NCBI GenBank assembly: GCA_934098555.1
Contig: CAKOOQ010000025.1
Span: forward strand, 1-17,542
DNA length: 17,542 bases
DNA from: an uncultured Bacilli bacterium
GTDB taxonomy: Bacteria > Bacillota_I > Bacilli_A > RF39 > UBA660
Direction of reading: 5' to 3'
The translations under genes were made by a program, and so were the position numbers. Positions 10,975 through 17,542 of the stretch are shown in pieces; position 1 is the first letter of the stretch; each line of letters starts with the position of its first letter. The notes beneath the pieces were generated by a model, which worked only from the letters and a program-made list of their open reading frames with translations, did not search any database and was not told the DNA's origin.

Positions 10975-13602
10975 ATGAAAAATGTAACAGATTTTATTAA
11001 GGAATTCGAAAATAAGCTGAATGAAAGAGAAGCTTTTTTGAATAATGAATCGACCGACTTAAAAAATATAGAGTCGTTAACAAAGTCTCTAAATGAACTG
11101 GATAGTCTTTTAGCAGATTTACGTAAGGAGTATAACAATAGCCGTCGAGCATCTAAAAATGATTTGGGCAATAAGGAGTTAAAAGAAGCTGAAAATAAAG
11201 CTTGGGCTGAGATTGAGAGTTATTTACAAAAACGTGTTTTAGTTCAAGCAGAAATAGAAAGTGCTATTAATAATTATAAGATGAAAATTCTTAGTGTTCG
11301 TAAAGATGTAAATGCCGATAAGGACATCGCTGAATTAAAAAAGCTTTATAAAGAGAGAAATGATATTATTTCTAGAATGAAACAAATGGTTACGAATTCT
11401 TTAAGTCAAGGAAATTTTGATCCTTATGATGATTTATCATTTTTTCTTTCAGATGCCGACAAAGTTTTGGAAGCTCAAAAAGAATTAAAACAAATTGATG
11501 ATAAAATCTTAAATTTACAAGTTTATCTTAATACGGTTTTATTTGATACTCAAAATGAATATGTAATTACGACATCAACCTTAAACACGGCCATTCTAAA
11601 TGATGATTTAGCATCCTTAAATCTAAAAAAAGAAGAAATAATCGCGAAATTAAAATTGATTGAAGAAATGTCTGGTCAAAAAGTAACTCTTAAATACAAT
11701 GGTAAGCAGTATGAAATAAGAAAAGGTAAGGATGGTCAATATAAGAGTTTATTACATGAATTAGATGTGGTTAATAAAAATATAACTAAACTTACACATA
11801 ATGACTTAATTGTGCGTTTGGATGAGGATTTGTTAGCCAAAATGGACGAACCTCAAAAAAGAGCTTATTTAAGTTCCCTTCTTTTGCAAATAGAAAATGT
11901 TCCAAGCAGTGTTTTGGTAGAATACATTGATGGTAAAGTTATTCCTTTAGAATATAAAGAACTTTATCTAAAAATAAAGAATATGTTAAAACCAGAAAGA
12001 AAAATGTCAGAAAATTGGTCGATTGCTTTAGATTCAACTTTAATTGAAAAAATGTCTAATCAAGAGAAGTTAGATTATTACTCTAATATTATTGAGCGTC
12101 TAACTAAGCTTCCTATGAAAGATTCCGTCGAAATAACTTTGGGTGATAAAAAGTATACAGTTAATCGCAATGATGTTTCTTTGATGGAAACGTGTTATGA
12201 AAGATATAAACGTATTAAAGAGGAAATGGCTAAAGAATGTGCCTTATTAAATCAAGAACTAGATGATTTAACAAAGTCATATGAAGATGTTTTAGATGAC
12301 GATTACAAAAAAATATTAGAAGAACAAAATGAATTGACAGAAATTACTGTAGATGATAAAACCGTAAAACTTCGGGGTTCTGATCTTAAAAAGTATGCAG
12401 AAAATCATGCTAAAATAAAAGCTATGCAAGAACAATTACAGGAAAAAATTATTTTTGATGATGAAAAATATAAGGCGATGACTTTTGACGAACAAATTAG
12501 TTATTGCAAAGACTTAATTAATCAAATTTTATTAAAAGAAGTGAAACAACCTGTCAATTTAAAATTGGATGGTAAAGACATTACAGTGGATGCTTTTTAT
12601 GCAGACACAATGCAAAAAGCAACGGAGGCTCTTTTAAATATTGGAAATTTAGATATTAAAATTGATGAAGATTATGTAAGTCGTCTTAATGATGATGAGA
12701 AAATTTGTTACTATCGTTTACTCTTACATGACATAACGGAAAGAGATATTGAAAACGAATGTCATGTTTATGCAAATAACCAAGAATATACGTTTGATAA
12801 AAAGTATGAAAAATTATTTGAAAAAATAAATAACCGTATGGAAATTTTAGAGGCTAATAAGAAGAAACCGGCTAAAGTTGAAAAGTCAAGACCAGCCAAA
12901 TTTTTAGATAAAATAAAAAGACAATTGAAAAAAAGAGCTGTTCAAATCGGTTTGGGTCTTGGTGCTATGTTCTGTGTTGGTTTTGGTTTGGGTCGTCTTT
13001 CTAATAAAGCCAATGTGAAAGAAGAGCCTGCTATTACTCAAGAAGTCTTAGATAATGCGGTTGATAAGGCCGTTAAGAATGCTGTTGATATAGAAAACTT
13101 AGATGATATTATTCAAAATGCTGTTAATGAGGCTTTAGAAAAACAACGACAAGAGTCTTTCGATAAAGAAAACATTCAAAATGAAGTGACAACTCCACCC
13201 GCTACGCCAGTTGAAGAAACAATCAAAACCCCACTTGGGGAAACGTTTACTTTAAATAGTGATACGGCAATCTTTAAAAGTTATGATTCAACAAAAGGTC
13301 TTAATCCTACTTTTAAACAAGATATTTATACAACTATTGGTGTTCAACTTCAATTAGCTGACGGTACCATAATGGAAGTAGATTATTATGACCAAGATGC
13401 TAAAAAAATTGTCGAAGAGTTATTAGATAATGGTGCTGTTATTTTGGCACGTCGAGCTGTTGCTAACGAAGGTATGAATGATTATTTAGCAAATGGTGTT
13501 GCGACAGGTGTCTTTTTAGAACAAACAATTATTCCTTCAACAGCTACAACAGATTTACAAGATATTGTAAGTAACACTTTGTCTCAAGGAAGAGGTTTAT
13601 AA
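10975..13602 (+). CDS. Large membrane-anchored protein with a repeated ~70-residue module, unknown function
   Basis: I do not recognise this 875-residue protein. Residues 1-200 are highly charged and heptad-like (coiled coil). Residues ~203-622 contain at least five copies of a module: an opening like IDEDYVSRLNDDEK, a YY-x-LL-type helix, then a short beta hairpin like VNLKLDGKDITV and a helix. Copies lie near 203-264, 282-335, 352-413, 494-554 and 563-622. A shorter one at ~423-482 keeps the spacing near 70 residues. A basic stretch (642-654) precedes one membrane helix (~655-675), so the repeats should be cytoplasmic and residues 676-875 extracytoplasmic. The outer part has an acidic helix (~687-735), a Pro/Thr linker (739-747) and a compact domain (~750-875). 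It begins with GAGGGA at 10963-10968 and lies one base before a DUF1292-like gene. Intact, with no frameshift. Confidence 0.88.
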   Translation: MKNVTDFIKEFENKLNEREAFLNNESTDLKNIESLTKSLNELDSLLADLRKEYNNSRRASKNDLGNKELKEAENKAWAEIESYLQKRVLVQAEIESAINNYKMKILSVRKDVNADKDIAELKKLYKERNDIISRMKQMVTNSLSQGNFDPYDDLSFFLSDADKVLEAQKELKQIDDKILNLQVYLNTVLFDTQNEYVITTSTLNTAILNDDLASLNLKKEEIIAKLKLIEEMSGQKVTLKYNGKQYEIRKGKDGQYKSLLHELDVVNKNITKLTHNDLIVRLDEDLLAKMDEPQKRAYLSSLLLQIENVPSSVLVEYIDGKVIPLEYKELYLKIKNMLKPERKMSENWSIALDSTLIEKMSNQEKLDYYSNIIERLTKLPMKDSVEITLGDKKYTVNRNDVSLMETCYERYKRIKEEMAKECALLNQELDDLTKSYEDVLDDDYKKILEEQNELTEITVDDKTVKLRGSDLKKYAENHAKIKAMQEQLQEKIIFDDEKYKAMTFDEQISYCKDLINQILLKEVKQPVNLKLDGKDITVDAFYADTMQKATEALLNIGNLDIKIDEDYVSRLNDDEKICYYRLLLHDITERDIENECHVYANNQEYTFDKKYEKLFEKINNRMEILEANKKKPAKVEKSRPAKFLDKIKRQLKKRAVQIGLGLGAMFCVGFGLGRLSNKANVKEEPAITQEVLDNAVDKAVKNAVDIENLDDIIQNAVNEALEKQRQESFDKENIQNEVTTPPATPVEETIKTPLGETFTLNSDTAIFKSYDSTKGLNPTFKQDIYTTIGVQLQLADGTIMEVDYYDQDAKKIVEELLDNGAVILARRAVANEGMNDYLANGVATGVFLEQTIIPSTATTDLQDIVSNTLSQGRGL

Positions 13603-13603
13603 A

Positions 13604-13873
13604 ATGAATTATAATTTATATGATATATTGACTATTAATAGTGTGGATTATTTAATCGCATCTACCGTGTTTAAAAATAAATATCAGTATTTCTTATTGA
13701 TAGAAACGGATGAAAATGAAGAATTGAAATTTAATAATATCAAAATTATGAAACAATCTGTTTATAATAATTTAGACCCTGAAATGCTTTATCCAATTAC
13801 TGAGGAAGAAGAATTTGAAGAAATAAAACAAAGCCTTTATGAAGCTATGAGTGATGAAATAAAAGAAGTTTAA
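13604..13873 (+). CDS. Small DUF1292-like protein coupled to the repeat-module membrane protein
   Basis: An 89-residue acidic protein. The pattern LYDILTINSVDYLIASTVFKN (5-25) with YFLLIE (29-34), then a C-terminal PITEEEEFEEIKQSL (~64-78), resembles the small DUF1292 (YrzB-like) proteins of Firmicutes, which read a sequence for 'expression/state of a cytosolic beta protein' but have no assigned function. The hydrophobic strands are short and I see no membrane helix. The ATG lies one base after the stop of the 875-residue gene, with GGAAGAGG (13588-13595) inside that gene's last codons, so translation is coupled and the two products are probably made in a fixed ratio. A terminator follows directly. 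The family call is moderate in confidence. Confidence 0.75.
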   Translation: MNYNLYDILTINSVDYLIASTVFKNKYQYFLLIETDENEELKFNNIKIMKQSVYNNLDPEMLYPITEEEEFEEIKQSLYEAMSDEIKEV

Positions 13874-13880
13874 TTTTATG

Positions 13881-13910
13881 AAAGGTATCTATTTGATGGG
13901 ATGCCTTTTT
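13881..13910 (+). terminator. Intrinsic terminator after the DUF1292-like gene
   Basis: AAAGGTATC (13881-13889) pairs with GATGCCTTT (13900-13908), including one U-G pair, around a 10-nt loop and ends in a T-tract. Confidence 0.75.
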
Positions 13911-13958
13911 ATGTGACTATTTTGTAAGTGATTTAATGTTTCTAAAATATTTAAATTA

Positions 13959-13967
13959 TGCTAAAAT
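13959..13967 (+). promoter_or_regulatory. Extended -10 promoter of the phosphatidyltransferase-HD fusion
   Basis: TGC followed by TAAAAT (13962-13967) makes an extended -10; the -35 at 17 bp (TTTCTA, 13939-13944) is weak. The predicted transcript start near 13974 falls on GAAGGGA, the probable ribosome binding site for ATG 13991. Confidence 0.5.
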
Positions 13968-13990
13968 CTTATTGAAGGGAATGACGGAGT

Positions 13991-15088
13991 ATGAATATAA
14001 AAAAATACATTCCAAATATACTAACAAGTTTAAGACTTATTTTAACACCCATAATTATTTATTTAGGGTTAAAAGACCAATATAAAATCTTAATTGTTTT
14101 GGCCATAATCACTGCTCTAACTGATTTTGTTGATGGCTACTTGGCTCGTAAGTTGGATGCCACTACTGAACTAGGCGCTAAATTAGATGCTATTGCTGAC
14201 AAAAGTTTGGCCATTGGTTTACTTATTATTTTAATTATTAAAAAGAGAAGTTTCTTTTATGTTTTAGTCTTAGAATGCCTTATTGGTTTACTTAATTTAT
14301 ATTTTTATTTTAAAAAGGGAGTGGCTGCTTCTTTACTCGTTGGGAAATTTAAAACATGGATAATTTTTATTACCCTCATTTTAGGTTTTGTAGGTCTTGT
14401 CGTGCCTCATTTTAATATCGATATTTTTGTTTATATCACGGTTTTTTTGCAAATAATAACGCTTTTAAGTTATCTATATTATGGTTTTGAAACCAAAAAT
14501 CCTAAAAAAAACGAACTCGGAAATGAATATTTAGAGTATTATCAAATTGTCGAACCTATTTTATTAGAAGCTGAGATGCAAAAAAGAAAAAGCTATGCTC
14601 ATCATATAAATGAATCGGTTTATGCTCATGTTTTAAGAGTTAGCTATGATTGTTACCGAATTGGTAAACGTTTTCATTTGGATTATAAAAGTTTAGCCAT
14701 CGCGGGGTTATTACATGATTTTTATGAACATCCTTGGCAAGAAAATAAAGTAAAGAAACCCTTTTTACAAAATCATGCCTTTACTCATGCCAAAGAAGCC
14801 GTTGTGAATGCTAAAAAGGTTTTTGGAACTGAAGTTGTGACCCCAAAAGTAGAGGAAATTATGATTACACATATGTTTCCTGTTAACAAAAGGTTACCCA
14901 AAAGTAAAGAAGCTTGGCTTATTACTTTAGTAGATAAAGCTGATTCCGTAGACTTTATTATGCATCCGATTGCTTTGTATAAAATTTTCTTTAGAAAGGA
15001 CTTACAAGAAGAACATGAAAAAATGATTAAGAAAATAAAAAGAAGTATTCAGTCTAAAATTAAAAAGATGGAAAAAAAGGAGAAATAG
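13991..15088 (+). CDS. CDP-alcohol phosphatidyltransferase (PgsA-like) fused to an HD phosphohydrolase domain
   Basis: Residues 1-165 are a CDP-alcohol phosphatidyltransferase with six predicted membrane helices (~9-26, 32-50, 70-84, 88-106, 120-138, 143-164). The full catalytic signature is present: D45-x2-D48-G49-x2-A52-R53-x8-G62-x3-D66-x3-D70. PgsA is the nearest match; it makes phosphatidylglycerophosphate from CDP-diacylglycerol and glycerol-3-phosphate, but the acceptor cannot be proved from sequence. After a linker (~166-200), residues ~201-330 form an HD domain: H213 (YAHVLRV), H242-D243 (GLLHDF), H266 and H294 (THMFP) and D315 (LVDKADS). It resembles a Firmicutes HD protein that I recall as a separate ~170-residue protein. 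A lysine-rich tail ends the chain. Both active sites should face the cytoplasm. PgsA alone is about 180-200 residues, so 365 reflects a true in-frame fusion. It has its own promoter and terminator. Confidence 0.9.
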   Translation: MNIKKYIPNILTSLRLILTPIIIYLGLKDQYKILIVLAIITALTDFVDGYLARKLDATTELGAKLDAIADKSLAIGLLIILIIKKRSFFYVLVLECLIGLLNLYFYFKKGVAASLLVGKFKTWIIFITLILGFVGLVVPHFNIDIFVYITVFLQIITLLSYLYYGFETKNPKKNELGNEYLEYYQIVEPILLEAEMQKRKSYAHHINESVYAHVLRVSYDCYRIGKRFHLDYKSLAIAGLLHDFYEHPWQENKVKKPFLQNHAFTHAKEAVVNAKKVFGTEVVTPKVEEIMITHMFPVNKRLPKSKEAWLITLVDKADSVDFIMHPIALYKIFFRKDLQEEHEKMIKKIKRSIQSKIKKMEKKEK

Positions 15089-15115
15089 TGCAAACGTGAT
15101 TTGCATTATTTTTTT
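15084..15115 (+). terminator. Intrinsic terminator overlapping a stop codon and the next promoter
   Basis: AATAGTGCAAA (15084-15094) pairs with TTTGCATTATT (15100-15110), with one G-U pair, around loop CGTGA and a long T-tract. The left arm contains the TAG stop (15086-15088) of the phosphatidyltransferase-HD gene. The right arm contains the TTGCAT -35 of the ftsK promoter. Confidence 0.8.
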
Positions 15116-15129
15116 AAATCCCTTATAAT
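15101..15129 (+). promoter_or_regulatory. Promoter of ftsK/spoIIIE
   Basis: TTGCAT (15101-15106), a 17-bp spacer and TATAAT (15124-15129). The -35 is embedded in the upstream terminator stem. The predicted start near 15136 coincides with GGTGAT, the ribosome binding site for ATG 15145, giving a leader of about 9 nt. Confidence 0.8.
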
Positions 15130-15144
15130 GAATATGGTGATAGT

Positions 15145-17397
15145 ATGGCTAAAAAGAAAAAAAGTTCTGCAGATACAAAGAAAAATAATGGAATCAGTGT
15201 GGAACTTACTGGACTTATTATGATACTTATTGGCCTTATTGGTTTTGGTTTTGGACCTGTGGGGGCTTTAATAAAAAAATTTGCAATGTTTTTAATGGGG
15301 GAATGGTGGCCTTTAATTTTAATTTTTGTTTTGATTATGGGATTTTATATGCTTATCAAAAGAAAATTACCTAATTTTTTTAGTGCCAAATATATTGGTA
15401 TTTACCTTATTTTAGCTGTTATTCTTGTTTTATCGCATTTAACTTTTATTGAAAAAGCGAATAAAGCCAGTGAAATTTTTAATTTGACGATGAATAATTA
15501 TATGGAACGGGTAGCTTCGATAAATTCTAATAATGCGTTATCGAGTTCCGGACAAGTTTCTGCTGTCATTGGTGGTGGTATTTTAGGAGCTGTTTTTTCC
15601 TTTTGTAGTGCTTCTTTATTCGACCTTAATGGTACTTATATTGTTTTAGGATTTGTTTTTCTCTTTGGTATCATTTTGCTATTTAACGTTAACTTATCAA
15701 ATGTCTTAAATAATATGATTCAAAAATTTAAAAAAGTAAAAGAATCGGCTTCTTTGGAGGAAGAAGACGACGAGATAACGATGAAAGAAAAAGCCTTAGA
15801 AAAACGGCTTTCAACGCCTATCGAAGAAGATGTTTCGGAAAAGAAAACCATTATTGTCAATAGTGTGGATGAATTAAAACACATTGAAACACCTGAGGCA
15901 ACAAATTCTCCTGAAATACCCGTTGCGAATCCTGAGAATGTGAATAATCCTAATTATAAACTTCCCGATATGCGTTTATTAGACGACCCTGAAAAAAGTA
16001 AAAAGACAAATTCTAATCAATTTTTAATTAACAATAAACAAAATTTAGAAAGAGTTTTAAAAGATTTTCAAATACCTGGTCGGGTGGTTGATATTCATAT
16101 GGGTCCAGCTGTTACACAATTTGAAGTTGTCGTTCCAAGCGGAACTAAGGTAAGCCGGATAAGCTCTATTAATAAAGAAATTGCTCTTGCTCTTGCTGCG
16201 AAAGATGTTCGTATTGAAGCACCTATTCCTGGCAAAAGCACCATAGGTATTGAAATACCTAACCAAGCTGTTTCAGCGGTTAAAATAAAAGAAATTTTAG
16301 CTAGTAAAGAAATGCTTAGTAAAACAGGAGGTATTCAAGTAGCTTTAGGAAAAGATATCATGGGTATGCCAAGATGTACAGATCTTACTAAAATGCCTCA
16401 CTTATTAATTGCTGGTTCTACCGGTTCAGGTAAATCCGTATGTTCAAATAGTATCATTGCGTCTATTTTAATGCGATATCGGCCTGATGAAGTAAAACTT
16501 GTTTTAGTTGATCCAAAACAAGTGGAGCTCTCAAACTATAATGGTGTACCTCATTTACTTTGTCCGGTTGTTACAGACCCTAAAAAAGCCAGTGCCACTT
16601 TACAAAAAATTTGTGTTGAGATGGATCAACGTTATCACAAATTTGCCGAAAAAGGGGCTAAAAAAATTGATGATTACAATCGCATGATAGATGAAGAAAA
16701 TAAATTAAATCCGCATGACCCAAAACCGCGGATGCCATATATTGTTGTTATTGTTGATGAAATGGCCGATTTGATGATTGCCGCTCGAAAAGAAGTCGAA
16801 GATAGTATCATGCGTATTACCCAACTGGCTAGAGCTGCTGGTATTCATTTAATTGTCGCTACTCAAAGACCAAGTACGGATGTCATCACAGGTGTTATCA
16901 AAACCAATATTCCTTCTCGTATTGCTTTCGCCGTAGCTTCAAGCATCGATTCAAGAACCATTTTAGATGCTGGTGGGGCTGAGAAATTACTTGGTAAAGG
17001 GGATATGTTATTTTTGCCGATGGGTGAAAATACACCACTTCGTATTCAAGGATGTTTTATTTCTGACGATGAAATAAGAAGAGTCATTGAGGCTGTTTGT
17101 AAAGAACAAAAAGCCAGTTATGATGAAAGATATAACATTACGGCAGAATCTTCTCATATGGCTGGAGAAGGTGATGAAAAAGAAGAATATGATGATCCAA
17201 TGTATAATGAAATCGTTGACTTTGCTGTCCAAACAGGTAAAATAAGTGCATCTTTAATTCAAAGACGTTTCCGTTTTGGTTATAACCGAGCAGCGAGAGT
17301 GATTGATTTATTAGAAGAAAGAGGCATTATTGGACCTCAAAATGGTTCAAAACCGCGAGAAGTCCTTGTTAAAGTTAAAGGAGAAAATAATGAATAA
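15145..17397 (+). CDS. FtsK/SpoIIIE family DNA translocase
   Basis: Hexameric ATP-driven double-stranded DNA pump that clears chromosomal DNA through the closing septum and, in spore formers, into the forespore. The 750 residues fit the SpoIIIE/FtsK size in Firmicutes. The N-terminus has about five membrane helices (~20-40, 53-71, 82-100, 139-158, 163-181) and an acidic linker (~200-290). The alpha domain (~295-375) contains PGRVVDIHMGPAVTQFEVVV, and the beta RecA-like motor has Walker A GSTGSGKS (424-431) and Walker B IVVIVDEMADLM (533-544). The C-terminal gamma winged helix (~684-742) has QRRFRFGYNRAARVIDLLEE (706-725), which reads polar DNA motifs. GGTGAT at 15136-15141 supports ATG 15145. 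Sequence alone does not separate a vegetative (SftA/FtsK) from a sporulation (SpoIIIE) role; the multi-helix N-terminus argues against soluble SftA. Confidence 0.96.
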   Translation: MAKKKKSSADTKKNNGISVELTGLIMILIGLIGFGFGPVGALIKKFAMFLMGEWWPLILIFVLIMGFYMLIKRKLPNFFSAKYIGIYLILAVILVLSHLTFIEKANKASEIFNLTMNNYMERVASINSNNALSSSGQVSAVIGGGILGAVFSFCSASLFDLNGTYIVLGFVFLFGIILLFNVNLSNVLNNMIQKFKKVKESASLEEEDDEITMKEKALEKRLSTPIEEDVSEKKTIIVNSVDELKHIETPEATNSPEIPVANPENVNNPNYKLPDMRLLDDPEKSKKTNSNQFLINNKQNLERVLKDFQIPGRVVDIHMGPAVTQFEVVVPSGTKVSRISSINKEIALALAAKDVRIEAPIPGKSTIGIEIPNQAVSAVKIKEILASKEMLSKTGGIQVALGKDIMGMPRCTDLTKMPHLLIAGSTGSGKSVCSNSIIASILMRYRPDEVKLVLVDPKQVELSNYNGVPHLLCPVVTDPKKASATLQKICVEMDQRYHKFAEKGAKKIDDYNRMIDEENKLNPHDPKPRMPYIVVIVDEMADLMIAARKEVEDSIMRITQLARAAGIHLIVATQRPSTDVITGVIKTNIPSRIAFAVASSIDSRTILDAGGAEKLLGKGDMLFLPMGENTPLRIQGCFISDDEIRRVIEAVCKEQKASYDERYNITAESSHMAGEGDEKEEYDDPMYNEIVDFAVQTGKISASLIQRRFRFGYNRAARVIDLLEERGIIGPQNGSKPREVLVKVKGENNE

Positions 17398-17417
17398 AGA
17401 GGCTAAGCCTCTTTTTT
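17396..17417 (+). terminator. Intrinsic terminator overlapping the ftsK stop codon
   Basis: AAAGAGGC (17396-17403) pairs with GCCTCTTT (17407-17414) around loop TAA, followed by T residues. The left arm starts within the stop codon (17395-17397). This is among the more GC-rich stems in the window. Confidence 0.88.
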
Positions 17418-17489
17418 AACTGCCTATTAAATCACACATTGTATAAATTTTATATACTAAAAAAAGATGTTTTTTTAAAGAAAAATCTG

Positions 17490-17498
17490 TGGTATAAT
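17490..17498 (+). promoter_or_regulatory. Extended -10 promoter of the last gene
   Basis: TGG followed by TATAAT (17493-17498) is a strong extended -10; no good -35 lies 17 bp upstream, where there is only a T-run. The predicted transcript start is near 17505, about 27 nt before the ATG at 17532. Confidence 0.55.
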
Positions 17499-17531
17499 CG
17501 CTTTTAGTAAACTTTATAGTGAGGTGATAAT

Positions 17532-17542
17532 ATGCGAATTGT
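17532..17542 (+). CDS. Start of a gene running off the window (partial)
   Basis: Only ATG CGA ATT GT is present (Met-Arg-Ile, then Val or Cys). A textbook AGGTGAT ribosome binding site (17522-17528) and an upstream extended -10 promoter make a real gene start likely. The product cannot be identified from three codons. Confidence 0.6.

Noticed and set aside
1..17542. Mycoplasma-type genetic code (TGA read as Trp)
   Set aside because: TGA ends several well-supported genes (1341-1343, 2752-2754, 4246-4248), and tryptophan in conserved positions is TGG.
1..17542. Phage, defence island or recently acquired element
   Set aside because: No integrase, transposase, terminal repeats, tRNA-adjacent junction or restriction/toxin genes. 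Composition is uniform except in the Gly/Pro-rich collagen-like gene, where codon demand explains it.

Overview
The window is AT-rich, densely packed bacterial chromosome from a low-GC Firmicute. I would place it near the Erysipelotrichia / uncultured gut Bacilli ('RF39'-like) lineages. This rests on Firmicutes-type SufB, RecX, SpoVS, RNase J and FtsK/SpoIIIE, on AGGTGAT-type ribosome binding sites, and on consensus sigma-A promoters. TGA is used as a stop (for example at 1341-1343, 2752-2754 and 4246-4248), so the Mycoplasma code does not apply. There is no rRNA, tRNA, CRISPR array, transposase or obvious phage segment. The exact taxon is an inference.

Layout. 1-850: deoD with its promoter and terminator. 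900-3640: a helical, possibly ferritin-like protein, recX, then a six-helix membrane protein overlapping an RlmI-like SAM methyltransferase by 4 nt. 3640-4725: a leftward operon of two unknown proteins and spoVS, facing the methyltransferase across a shared bidirectional terminator. 4770-6140: an orphan sufB transcribed divergently from that operon. 6219-7432: a short ssb and a membrane-anchored deacetylase-like protein that lacks catalytic motifs. 7497-9256: an RNase J paralogue with part of its metal site replaced. 9308-9769: a helical-bundle protein. 9807-10861: a leftward collagen-like gene with 72-bp repeats. 10924-13910: an 875-residue membrane-anchored protein with a repeated ~70-residue module, followed one base later by a DUF1292-like gene. 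13962-15115: a PgsA-type phosphatidyltransferase fused to an HD phosphohydrolase. 15101-17417: ftsK/spoIIIE. 17493-end: promoter and first codons of another gene.

The genes do not form one pathway. They are mostly short transcription units, each with its own promoter and terminator. A recurring design is a near-consensus promoter with a 17-bp spacer, a predicted transcript start only about 9-17 nt before the start codon, and intrinsic terminators that share bases with stop codons. This promoter placement shows that several longest-ORF starts are too far upstream; corrected starts are given for sufB, ssb, the six-helix membrane protein and the first gene of the leftward operon.

The strongest candidates for undescribed biology are the phosphatidyltransferase-HD fusion, the repeat-module membrane protein with its small partner, the degenerate RNase J, and the collagen-like gene with a sigma-K-like promoter. 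The last, together with spoVS, hints at a sporulation link that the window cannot prove.
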